Shown: piece by piece, positions 45,771 to 56,578 of the stretch | How the letters are laid out: each line of letters begins with the position of its first letter | Position numbering within the stretch: position 1 is the stretch's first letter | Assembly (NCBI RefSeq): GCF_030463535.1 | Contig: NC_132898.1 | Coordinates: forward strand, 22,426,662-22,490,661 | DNA length: 64,000 bases | Direction of reading: 5' to 3' | Source of the DNA: Salminus brasiliensis | Taxonomy: Eukaryota > Chordata > Actinopteri > Characiformes > Bryconidae | Position numbers and translations under genes: made by a program | The notes under the pieces: generated by a model | Told to the model about the DNA's origin: nothing | The model's input: only the letters and a program-made list of their open reading frames with translations | The model's database searches: none

Positions 45771-45961
45771 TAGGAGTAGAAGTGTAGGGGTAATCTTTCA
45801 TTGATCCATGTTTTTGGTTCAAGTTCAGTTTGTTTGTGGATTGTTTAGAGGGAATGGGGTTTTGATTGACGTATTCATGCATGCAAAATAAACAATGACT
45901 CAGCAATCAAAATGCATCTCATGACTTCAAACTTCTGTAAAACCTGGTTTTAGACAGCTTG

Positions 45962-46035
<74 letters not shown>

Positions 46036-46430
46036 TTTCCTCTCTAGGCCTGCTAACCTGGTTTTCTTGCCATGTAATGAACACAATCTCGTCTAGATCT
46101 GATCTGATCTGTCTGCCGCTCACTTTACCCCAAGCTCTAGTTGGACCGGTCCTTCCCTGTACAATGCGAGGCCGCCATACCTCACATTACTGTGGCACGA
46201 GGACCACATCAGACCTGCTGGACCACCATCACACAAAGAGGTTTCTTTCAACAAAACGTATCTCTATATCTTCATTTAAAGGGGGTTGTGTTTTTAAAGT
46301 TAAAGTTTAAATACTGTTTTTCAGCCTGGACTGGAGAAGCTTTCTTAAAGTGCAGTGTCATGCAATACTTTATTGCTGACAAATAACATTTGCATGCTCA
46401 ATCTATTGAGACATGTTTGGTGTCAAAGTT
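45400..46430. other. Repeat tail, CT microsatellite and spacer
   Basis: After the degenerate repeat (to 45.74 kb), (CT)n occupies about 45965-46027. No exon recognised in 46.03-46.43 kb. Confidence 0.6.
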
Positions 46431-46434
46431 TGCT

Positions 46435-46860
46435 TTTGCAGTTTTACACTAGAACTACGATGCCAGTGTAGCTAACAAGTAATATTTGCTTATACCCATC
46501 CAATTAGCACTGGAGCTACGATGCTATTGTAGTTAACAAGTAATTTACACTTATACTGCACAAATTATCACTGGAGATGCTAATGTAGCTAATAGGTAAT
46601 GGAAGCTTATCCCCCCCCCCATTAGCACTGTAGTTAAGATGCCAATGTAGCTAACAAGTAATGAAAGCATATACCCCACAAATTAGCACTGGAGCTATGA
46701 ACCCAATGTTGCGAACAAGTATAGACAGCTTACACCCAATCAAGTATCAGAAGCCAATTTTAACCACTGGCTGGGGAAACATCACGCTAATTAGAGTCTT
46801 TGGGCAGGACTCCTAACTCTACATTCAAATGTAGTATGGGTGACCCTGCACTCTAAACCT
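46435..46860 (+). repeat. Four-unit local amplification of a dispersed block
   Basis: 'agcactggagctacgatgcc' + 'aatgtagctaacaagtaat' recurs about every 60 bases at 46447, 46507, 46567, 46626 and 46687. Single copies of this block occur near 2653, 12935, 26655 and 29660. At 46790-46850 'ctttgggcaggactcctaac' matches the SINE-like block at 49755. Confidence 0.75.
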
Positions 46861-46984
46861 GGCTTTTTAAAGCTGGGATTTATGAGGAGAAGAATTCCAA
46901 TTTATTTTCAAAGTAAATAAGTATAAAAGTACTAAAGCAACATGTTTATCGGAAAATAGCAGCTTTAGTATTATGGTGATGATC

Positions 46985-48620
46985 CACTGACTGTAGTCAA
47001 GTCAAGTCAAGTGGCCTTTATTGTCATTTCAGCTCTGTACAAGTACACAGTGAAATGAAATTACGATTTTTCCAGAACAAGGGTACCACATGGAACAAAA
47101 CAAGAACAAAAAACAAATCAGTACAGATAAAAACAATACAGTACAGGACAGACTGCAGAAAGTGCAACATGCAAGACAGTACAATAAATAAAATAAATAT
47201 GACTCAATTCTAAGTAGAGGTAATGAGTGTAAGGGGAGAGAGACACCTATGATCTTCTCAGCGGTCCACACTATTCACTTTAGGGTCTTGCGGTCTTAGG
47301 CATTGCAATTCCCAAACCAGGCGATGATGCAGCTGGAGGAGGAAGCTGAGCTTTCCTCGCAAGTCAGCAACCATCTTTCCTCGCAAGTCAGCAACCATCT
47401 CTTTAGTTTTGTCCACATTCAAAGACAAGTTGTTGGTTCTGCACCAGCCCATTAGCCGCAGCATCTCCTCTCTGTATGCTGTCTCGTTCATGGTGTGATT
47501 TGTGTTGTACTTCGCAGCACAGTCATGAGTCAGCAGAGTGAACAGCAGTGGGCTTAGCACACAGCCCTGGGGGGCACTGGTACTCAGTATAGTGGTACTG
47601 GAGATATTGTTGCCTATTCTGACTGATTGTGGTCTATCAGTCAGGAAATCCAGGACCCAGTTACAGAGGGAGGCGTTCAGGCCCAGCACACTTAGTTTTC
47701 CAATCAGGTGCTGAGGGATGATGGTGTTCAATGCTGAACTGAAGTCTATGATCAGCATTCTGACGTAGGTGTCTTTATTGTCCAGGTGGAAGAGAGCTAG
47801 GTGGAGTGTGGTGGTGATGGCATCTTCTGTAGAATGGTTGGGACAATACGCAAACTGCAGTGGGTTCAGAGAAGGGAAGAGCTGTCCTTTAATGTGCCTC
47901 ATGACAAGCCTCTCGAAGCAGTTCATGATGATAGGAGTGAGTGCAACAGGACGGTAGTTGTTGAGGCAGTGAACTTCTTTGGCACAGGGATGATGGTGGT
48001 CGTTTGCAGTGGGATGCAGTGCTCAGAGAAATGTTAAAGATGTCTGTAAAAACATCTGCTAGCTGTTTGACACATTCTCTGAGCAATCAAGGAATGCTAT
48101 CTGGTCCAGGGAAGGGAGGCGTCACTATCACATGTAGGTGATGGTGTTTTGTAGTTGGTGACAGCCTGGATGCTCCACCGCATGCGCCATGTGTCTGCAG
48201 TGTCTTGAAAATGACTGTGTATTTTCTGTGCGTAGGTGCACTTTGCCTCTCTGATGGCCTGGGAGAGCCTGGTTCTGGCTGTCCTGCTTTATTCCCTGAC
48301 TTGAACACATTGTCACGAGTTCTTAGCAGCATGTGCACCTCTGCAGTCATCCATGGCTTCTGGTTGGGGTGAGTTGTGATGACCTTGGAGACAGTAACAT
48401 CGTCAATGCACTTGCTGATGTAGTCAGTCACTGACTCTGTGAACTGCTCCAGGCTTATGGAGTCACCAGAAGTTACTGCTTCTCTAAACATCTCCCAATC
48501 AGGTTGTGCTTGGAACAGTCCTGAAGAGCAGAGACAGCACCTGGGGGCCAGGTTTTCACCTGATTTTTCCACCAGCGGTGAGCAGTGACTGGAGACAGCA
48601 CAGCATTCTTATACCATTCT
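46985..48620 (-). mobile_element. L2-type LINE, minus strand, 3' part
   Basis: Reverse-transcriptase coding sequence (47926-47258) and the upstream linker region (48572-48087, with [12 protein letters not shown]) are present in different frames. The 3' tail (tggcctttattgtcatttca... cagtgaaatgaaattacg on the plus strand) ends in GTCAA repeats at 46995-47011, typical of L2 termini. The endonuclease domain is absent, so the copy is 5'-truncated. Confidence 0.88.
47258..47926 (-). pseudogene. L2 reverse-transcriptase fragment lacking its catalytic FADD box
   Basis: A 222-codon frame contains [20 protein letters not shown] (motif A) and [15 protein letters not shown] (motif B). After [13 protein letters not shown], where the family has the F-A-D-D motif, the sequence jumps directly to NETAYREEM, so about ten residues with both catalytic aspartates are deleted. 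A short direct repeat ([13 protein letters not shown]) follows. It is non-functional. Confidence 0.88.
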
Positions 48621-50280
48621 GTGATAATGTAAACACACACTCCTCCACCTCAAGCTCCACCTCACCTAATAACACTGGCTGAATCATAATTGTAAAATCC
48701 TGTTGTACTACTGTGCACCATCAGTCCACATGCTTCTTTTACTTTCAGTGACAGTTCTGTATTGCTCAGTTCATCCAGAAATGCATGTGTAAAGCCTATG
48801 GTGGCTTAAAGTACAAACTACACTTCCTGACTACAGGGGGAGCCCAGGAGCAAGAAATACCAGTTCTTGCATAATGCTGCTTAAACTTTAGTAGATTAGC
48901 ATAGCTAAACAGATTAGCAGTCAAGCAGAAGTCAGAGTCTGTATTTCAGCTCATGTTTACTGACAACAGTGAGTTTAATGAACACATGAACAGAAGAATG
49001 TGGGTTTTTCCGTCACTACTGTCTAACTGCTGGACCGCAGCCCTGCAGGACTGATCAAACAGACCGATCTAAGATAAATAAAGCTTCTGTTCTCTCCTAA
49101 AAATAATCCACACAGCCCCTCTGTACGGGTGTGCTGATGTGTTGGTGAAGGTGGGAAAGTCCACTGGGCTGTCCGTGCATGGGGTCATTAAACAGATTTA
49201 CCCTCCCACAGAAGAACAGGGCTGATCTAGGAACAGCTCTCTGCTCTTCTATTAACTCATTCGGACATTTGTTATCACAAAACGACAAAATGAAAGTAAA
49301 AGTAGCAAATGTTTTATAATTGTTCAGCTTTTCCTGAATTATTCCCACATTATTATCTGTCTTTCCCACATTCCAATATCCTGGCCAACTTTCCACCAAT
49401 GTGTTTTCCAGTTATGTTATGTTATGTATTAGTTATGTAGTTATGTATTTTACCTAGTCTGTCCTACTTTTTTTTCCACATTTCCCAATGTTTCCCATTC
49501 CCAGTTAACACAACAATGTCCTACAGATGTTTTCAGGTTTAAAAGTTGTAAGGATGTTATTTGGTTAGGTCATAATTTTTTTTGTGACATCCTCTGAAGC
49601 TGTCCAGACACATAAGCATGGGATGAATTTTTACTTGCTGGCCCTGAATTTGCCACCTCTGGTGCTGACAGTGGTGTGTGTGAAGTGTACTGGGTAACAC
49701 CTCCACCCTCCTGTGGCAGACTGGGATTCAGCTATGCTACACCAATAAAGAGTCCCTGGGCAAGATTCCTAACTCTATTTTCAAATGTTAGGAGCTCTGG
49801 ATAAGAACAGGAAGGGACTGGGAACTGTAAAAAAATTATAAGTAATAAAAACTATTTTCTGGCTTTATATGGCTTTAGATATCCATAAACCTTTTAAATA
49901 CTTATCAAAATATCAAAATCCACACACTGAAGCCTAGCGATGCCTCCACTGGACTAGTCCAGCCTCGTTTGCATATTCAAATGAGCAGTGGGCTTCAGGC
50001 TCCTCTTAGGGTCAGTGGAGTTTTGCTATTTGAATAGCAAATCCATAAATAATAACAGTCCTCAGCTCTAACATGCAAAACTGACTGTGTGTATAACAGC
50101 ACAGCTGTATTTATGTGACATGTTCACTTCAGAAATAACACTTGAATAATCCCACTGTTGTTTTTGTCAACGCAAATCCAGCAACTGAGGAGTTTTGTGC
50201 CCTTGTGTGCCCTTGCTGGTTTTGAGTTTAGCTCTGTATTTGAATCACTGGGTTCTGTTATGTTTCTTACTTTTAGTTTA
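48621..50280. other. Spacer with SINE-like fragments
   Basis: 48825-48890 is the complement of 52795-52860 (see findings). 49690-49810 carries 'agtccctgggcaagattcctaactcta...gctctggataag', a fish SINE/LINE tail type. The rest is unique. A 100-codon open frame at 49.1-49.4 kb is unsupported. Confidence 0.5.
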
Positions 50281-50284
50281 AGGT

Positions 50285-50990
50285 GATACACCTCATGTCC
50301 AAATATTCATGGGCACCACTTCTATTTGAGGCATTCAGCTACTTTAGGTTGCATCCTGATGTGCTGTAGAGAAGTACTGCCAATAGAACAGGATTCTCTG
50401 GAACAGATAAACATGCACCTGTTGGCATGCCGTGGAACTGAGGTTTCTGGAATGATGGTGCTCAATCCAATCATTCTGGGATGAGTTGGGGATGAGTTAT
50501 GGTTGTAAATGCAATCAAATCCTCACAGCAATGCTCCAAATCTAGTAGATTCTCCCTGAACAGAGCGTTTTTCCAACGCTAGCAGGATTAACTCTCACAT
50601 AACAGACATATTTGATATAAAACAAACATATTAAACAAGATACACTATACAGACAAAAGTATTGGGACACCTGCCCATTCATTTCGTCCTAAAATCAAGG
50701 GTATTAAAAAGAGCTTATCATTCTTTTGTTGGAGTAACCATCTCTAATGTCCAGGGTAAGCTTAATATTAGATTTTGGACTATTGCTTTTGGACTATTGG
50801 ATTTGATTGCATTCAGAAACAAGAGCGTTAGTGAAGTCAGGATATTGCATGATCACCACCCCACCTTATCCCCAACTCATCCCAAAAGTATTGTACGGAA
50901 TTAGGCGGAATTAGGTGCCAGTAGGTTCATGTTTATCTATTCCAAAGAGTCCTACTTTATTGGCAGAACTTCTCTGCGGGACAAAATAAG
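50285..50990. mobile_element. Non-autonomous DNA element copies, head-to-head halves
   Basis: 50290-50600 is a family a copy (ctcatgtccaaatattcatgggcacc ... ggaatgatggtgctcaatccaat ... gcaatgctccaaatctagtag). 50642-50990 begins 'tatacagacaaaagtattgggacacc' and contains the complement of the same family (actcatcccaaaagtattg; ttccaaagagtcctactttattggcag). Together they read as two opposed copies. Confidence 0.6.
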
Positions 50991-51570
50991 CTGTCTGGGT
51001 GTGCATTCGCTTAGGATAAACAAATACAACACATATGGAGGAGAGGGAGAGAGAGAGCACGCGAGCGAGAGAGAGAGAGAGAGCACGAGCTAGTAGTATG
51101 TAATGTGATATCTAATGTGTTGTGTTGTGTTATGGGTAGAAAAGAGGAGATGGGTGAAGACAAGCTCAGATGGAAAATCACCTGCTAATGTTTATCATTC
51201 TTCAGGTTAATGAGAAAATCCGCATTCCTGCCCAATCAGACGCTGCTGGTGGGAAAGCCTATCAGCTAGTCTGATAAGTGCCTGTTTGCTGAAGCTCTAT
51301 TTTTAAACCAGTGTAGAGATAGAGTCTAGAAACACTGCAGGGCATCAACACCCTTAAACCACTCAACACATCGTTATTACACACTCCTACACACACTAAC
51401 ACACACAGTGCACACAAGCAACGTCTAATGAAGCTGAAGTTACATCCTCCGTTCAGCCTTAAATGGTGCAGCAGTTCAATCCCAGTGTGAAGTCCAATCT
51501 CACACCCTGTCCTGATTTCACTCCACAGTGACCCTCAGGCACGTACTGCGCACTCCTCTACACTATGAAC
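50991..51570. other. Spacer with GA tract
   Basis: Imperfect (GA)n at 51036-51086. No exon recognised. Confidence 0.5.
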
Positions 51571-51574
51571 TATC

Positions 51575-51935
51575 ACACTGCTAACTAGTTAAGCCTGTTA
51601 GCTAGAGTTTGTCTGAGTTAAAAGTGTTAGCTAGGGTTAGCCTGAGTTAAGCCTGCAAACTAGAGTTACCCTTTCTTAGCCTGAGTTAGCCCTATTTGCC
51701 AGGGGTAGTCAGTTTTAGCTTGATTTAACCCTTTTAGGTAGAGTAAGCCTGTCCTAGCCTAAGTTAAACCTGTAAATTAGAATTAGCCTAAGTTAAACCT
51801 GTAAATTAGAATTAGCCTGAATTAAACCTGTCTGATAGAGTTGGCCTGAGTTAAATATGTTAGAGCTAGCTTGTATTAGCCTGGTATTGTATTAGCTTGA
51901 GTTTAACCTGCTAGCTGAAATTAACCTGTCATACA
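51575..51935 (+). repeat. Degenerate 'tagagttagcctgagttaaa' minisatellite
   Basis: Units of about 27-30 bases (gttagcctgagttaaacctgtaaattagaa) repeat roughly twelve times with high divergence. Confidence 0.75.
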
Positions 51936-54840
51936 GGGTGTATGATTAGACTCCATGCTGGCCACACAATGTTCTAGATAACATAGTCATACAGTGTAAG
52001 AAACCACATAATCAAGTCTATTAGGGATTACTGAACCTCCTTTGAGGAGAGTGAGATGATTTAGACATGCAGTTAGCGTCTAACTGTTAGACGGGAAGGG
52101 GGGGTTAAGTGTGTGTACAACGAGATTGCCGTGATTCAGACATTAAAACCAACCAAGGCTGGTCATGTTTTGATAGAGGGCTGTGGCTTGTATGTGTGTG
52201 ACTCACACCTGGGGTATTCTGTTTTAAGTAACCTATTAAAGATTAGGCCACAGTTCTAACCAGGTCAAACACATAGCTCTTTTCAGAACCTGCGCGGCCT
52301 TTATAACACTGAGAGACAGATTTCATCTGAACGGAGAGAGAAACAATAGATTGGGTGAGATTAGATTTTAAGGTCATATTTCAGGGCCTTTTTTTCATAC
52401 CCTCGACCTGCCAGGAAACATAACCTGCCCTAAATAGCATTCATCAGATCATATCAGACTGAAATGTGTGTTTGTCTTTGAATCTGAAAATAAAGAATGT
52501 TTCCATTTGCATAGAAAACATGTTTTTTTTTGTTTTGTTTTGATGAGCATTAACAGGTTTAGCTCATTCATATGTTAAAGTTAAGTAACATTAATGTTGG
52601 ACTAATGTTTTTTTCTAGCTTCCAATCTAAGCACCTTACTACTAAGTTTTGACTGATACAGATCTGATAATACAGACAAGCAGTTGAAGTGGGCTTGGAA
52701 TAACGTCCTATTATGGAGTGCCAATACAGCAGTGCAGGGCCAAAAAACAAAGGATCGGAACTGATCTGGTTTAAAGTAACCAATACCTTATTCTTTAAAG
52801 CAGCATTATGCAAGAATTGGTATTTTCTGCTCCTGGACTCCCCCTACAGGTAAGGTGTGTAATTCACTTTAACTCCACTGGAGTAAATACAAATCTCACT
52901 TTGAGTGCCCCCTTATGGGCAGCTGTACACATGCATTTGTTGACAAGCTGAGAAATACAGAAGTGGAATCTCAAGTAAAGTTCTAGAGAGAGGTCTCGTG
53001 CAGCTCCACCAAAGATCCATAGTGGAGTGGTAGCGTTCAGGCCCAGAGTAGGAATGACAGAGATGCCATGCTCCCTGTTACAGTCAGTTGAGCATCAACA
53101 TGATTCTCAATCTGTTGTTTTAAGGTACAACTATTACATATACATGACATTTTCAATGATGTCACTAAAAGGAAGGTTCGAGCTTTTTAGGCCTCATTTT
53201 AAAGCACTGTTTTCCATTTCTGTTGATTATTAGCTACATTAGATAATAACACTTAGTTAGGATAACTGATATGAATGCATTCTTAAGCATTGCAGCATGA
53301 TGAACTGTTCTAGCACTGACTCTAGCACTAAATAAACTAATAAAAGCAGTTTAATTAGGTATCATGGTTGATCACAAACACTGGATTTAGATTGTCATCA
53401 ATTTCATCTCTGTGAACACATCCTTAAAACATTTCAGTAAAGCATCACATTTAGACTAAATTTACACATTTCATCGAAAACTGGAACTTATCATCCTCAC
53501 AATGTCCCTCACAATGACCAGACACTGTGCTGAGGTGAAAGTGGTTCAGTTCTCTGCTTGTGTTTAGAGACTAAGCAAGTAAGATTGCACCATGTTCTAA
53601 ATCACATCCACTTACCAAACAAATTGAAATCTGGATGAGTTTTGAGAGACAGGTTGAGACACAAACCCTTTTAGGGATGTGTTAAACAGAGATTAGTTTG
53701 TGACAGTCTAAATCCAGTTTGTTAGCAATGTTAGCCTAGCATTTCCTGATGTGGACACACACAAGCCTTCATTAAACTGACATCTGTTCCATTTCTAACT
53801 TTTGTAATAAAACATCATTTCCTCTGTAATGGAGCTTATAACGCACAAGCTCTGCAGTGAACTTCATATGGAGTTTAAAACTGAAATGATCACATTTTAA
53901 CATGATTTCGGGTTCATTTACTAAGATCTGGTAATCATTGGTTACCTCTGTGTAATTACTATTTAAAAACAGTGCTAGTAAATCATTAAAATAAGTAATT
54001 CATCTAATTTTAGCAGACATATTCATTGTTATGTGTAAACGTGCTCTGGCAAGTAGTTCTGATTCTGTTGTGCGTGTGTGCTTGTACTGAACTGTGTGTA
54101 ATACCTTCACACTGCAGGGCATTTCAGATGTGCAGTGTTTAAGTCCCACCCACATCCGGCCCCGCCCCCATATGACCTCACTGTGCTGATTTGCATAAGC
54201 ATGTTGGGATTTTCCCTGCTTTCCCCCTTCATACTTCCCAGGAAGGTCCAGGCAGTAGGCCACACGTAACATGACCAGACAAACATGCTCTATACACACA
54301 CACCCTTGACACATTCACATACTCCCTATTTGCTCATCCCAAACTGACGCAGTGCTGGAGTGAGTTTACTGTGCTCTGAAGGATCATCTCCTCACTGTCT
54401 CGTATCTCCAGAATACCTGCAACTTTACAGGAGGAGGAAAACCTTCCTAACTTTTAATGGAAGTTGATAGAAAAATATATTATTCCAAAACATTTTGGAT
54501 CATTTCTGTTAGTCCATTCGTTGTGACATTTTACCACAATATAAACAACAGATTCACATTATGTCAAAAAGTATAAAACGACAACAATGAGCACATCTGA
54601 ATGAAGTTGTCATTCAATCACTAAGTCCTTATAGGCAATTGTGTTCCTTCTGTGGTCAATTTTGCAATGTTGTCAGGCAGTAATTTCCTGTCACACAAGG
54701 CCAGGCTCCCATCTCTATGAACGGGGAGAGACCAACATTTTTTTTAAATTTAAGGGTTTTCAAATCTTACAAAAACACATGAATAGTTTGTAGTGTTCAG
54801 CTTATAAATTCACAAAAACATGATTTTTGATGAATGCACT
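51936..54840. other. Gene-poor spacer with dispersed repeats
   Basis: 51985-52085 matches 12.78-12.89 kb. 52795-52860 matches the complement of 48825-48890. The remainder to 54.84 kb is unique AT-rich DNA. A 104-codon minus frame at 54.0-54.3 kb has no recognisable content. Confidence 0.5.
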
Positions 54841-54844
54841 TGTG

Positions 54845-55131
54845 CATTAGACATGGTGACAATAAGTTCTTGTTCTAGAGAGTCCTATTCCATTGGCAAT
54901 ACTTATCTACAGGGACTTGACAAGCTGAGTGTGTGCATAAACTTGAAGTAGCTAAATGCATCCATTAGAAGAGGTGTCCACAAACATTTAGACATATAGT
55001 GCATATATAGTGTATATAGTGCATATAGGCAGTAGTGGCTCAACTGATGACAGGGTTGTGGGTTCGATACCAGGGCTCTGGGGTTTGCTGCCCACTGCTC
55101 TGGGTGTGTGTGTGCTCACTGCCCCTAGTTC

Positions 55132-55163
<32 letters not shown>

Positions 55164-55765
55164 CCACTACCACAAATGGGTTAAATGCGGAGGACACGTT
55201 TCACTGTACATAGTATAGTAACAAACACTTGCACCTTTACTTTTTATTTTTATAAAGACAATAATTCAGTTATTAATTTTAATTGAGTGTTAGATGTAAT
55301 TATGATTGGCTGTTTTTGTTGAAGGGTGGGCCATGCTAAGCTTTATGAACTCATAAAGCTTGATTTATAACTTCATATTTCGTCCAGTGGCTGATCTTCT
55401 CATTTGTAATTAGTTAACTTATATAGTTCATTTGTGTTAGTTGTGATTAAAATGTTATCTTTAAATACTGTGAAGTTTAATAGAAACAGTGTTAGCATCC
55501 ATTATTAGGATAAAGCAACTGTTTTTTTTTTTTTACAGTGTGTTTACTGGAGGCTTTTTATGTCATTACAATTACATTATAAATTACATCTAACACAATA
55601 TTCTTGTCTTTATATACACTATATGTCCAAATGTTTGTGGACACCTCTTCTTATGGATGCATTCAGCTACTTTGTCTTTAGCTAAGCTGCACCCATTGCT
55701 GACATAGCTTGCCAAGTCCCTGTATATAAGTATTGCCAATAGACTCTCTAGAGAATAAACTTATT
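54845..55765. mobile_element. Two opposed 'tgtccaaatgtttgtggaca' element ends flanking a SINE
   Basis: 55606-55765 starts 'tatacactatatgtccaaatgtttgtggacacctcttct' and 54845-55012 ends with its complement (agaggtgtccacaaacatttagacatatagtgc). Both include 'agagagtcctattccattggcaatact' or its complement. A SINE (55022-55240) and unique DNA lie between. They may be two separate copies or one split element. Confidence 0.6.
55022..55240 (+). mobile_element. tRNA-derived SINE
   Basis: 'gtggctcaactgatgacagggttgtgggttcgatacc' (B-box like) is followed by 'ctgcccactgctctgggtgtgtg', a GT microsatellite (55137-55162) and the standard tail 'aaatgggttaaatgcggagg' + 'acacgtttcactgtacatag'. It is the same SINE type as 22.05 kb but in a fuller form. 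Confidence 0.8.
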
Positions 55766-55864
55766 GTCTAATGCCAGGAGTACAATAGTTTACCTCTACC
55801 CAAGACCAAAGAGCCATAAAAGTGCACAACTCCCAGGTGAAGTGAAAAACATTGGTTATCTACA

Positions 55865-56578
55865 GTGGCATCGGTCAAAAGTTGGATACATTAGGCGACA
55901 AGTGAATAGTCCGTTTTTAAAAGTGATGTATGTTAAAAGCAGGAAAAATAGACTAGCTACATCACTCTGACGATAACCAAACTGTGATGGCTAGACAACT
56001 TTCAGTGGCACCTGTCCAAGGGTGGGATCTACACATCAGGCAGCATGTGAAAAGTCCATTCTTGAAGTTGATGGGAAAATGGGTCAATGTAAAAATCGGA
56101 GACACACATCTCCAACACATCAGGCAGGTCTTGTGAGGTGGTCAGTACCTATGAAAAGTGCTCCAAGAAAGGACAACCAATAAACTGGTGACAGGGTCAT
56201 TGGCGTTTAACATTACATTTACATTAATGGCATTTAGCTGACACTCTTATCCAGAGGGACTTCCAAAGTTACTCGAGGTGGACCAATGCAGTGTTAGGAG
56301 TCATATTGTTGTAGCGCACCCAGACTGGGAATCAAACCCTGGTCTCATTAGCTCACTGGCAGCTAGCAGTTTTATCTGTTACGCCACACCAACCAAGGAT
56401 TATTGATGGACATGGAGGCCCCACCTCATATCCTACAGCACTTAAAGGATCTTCTCCTAACGTCTTGGTGCCAGATACCACAGGACACCTTCGGCGGTTT
56501 GGTGGAGTCCGTGTCTCAATGGGTCAAATCTATTTTGGTGACTCAAGTGGATTTTTAATGTTATAGCTGATTGAAAGA
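55865..56578 (+). mobile_element. Tc1-type element with nested SINE and internal duplication
   Basis: The body matches the 27.02 kb element (aggcagcatgtgaaaagtcc; ggctagacaact; gtggagtccgtgtctcaatgg) and ends with the terminal repeat near 56552-56576 (ggatttttaatgttatagct). The block 'cagtggcatc..tc...ggatacattaggc.acaagtgaa' is present twice (55864 and 56001). A SINE-type insert occupies 56212-56396. Confidence 0.7.
56212..56396 (-). mobile_element. SINE-type insertion inside the Tc1-type element
   Basis: 'acatttacattaatggcatttagctgacactcttatccagagg' is the complement of the 'ctggataagag...gctaaatgcc' tail seen at 45.08 kb. The body ends 'gggaatcaaaccctggtctc', the complement of a tRNA-type B box. 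It interrupts the Tc1-type sequence between 'ttggcgttt' and 'ggattattga'. Confidence 0.7.

Noticed and set aside
49097..49399. 100-codon minus frame
   Set aside because: No recognisable domain and no supporting splice sites in AT-rich spacer.
54000..54314. 104-codon minus frame with several cysteines
   Set aside because: No splice signals with compatible phase, no signal peptide, no recognisable family; probably chance.
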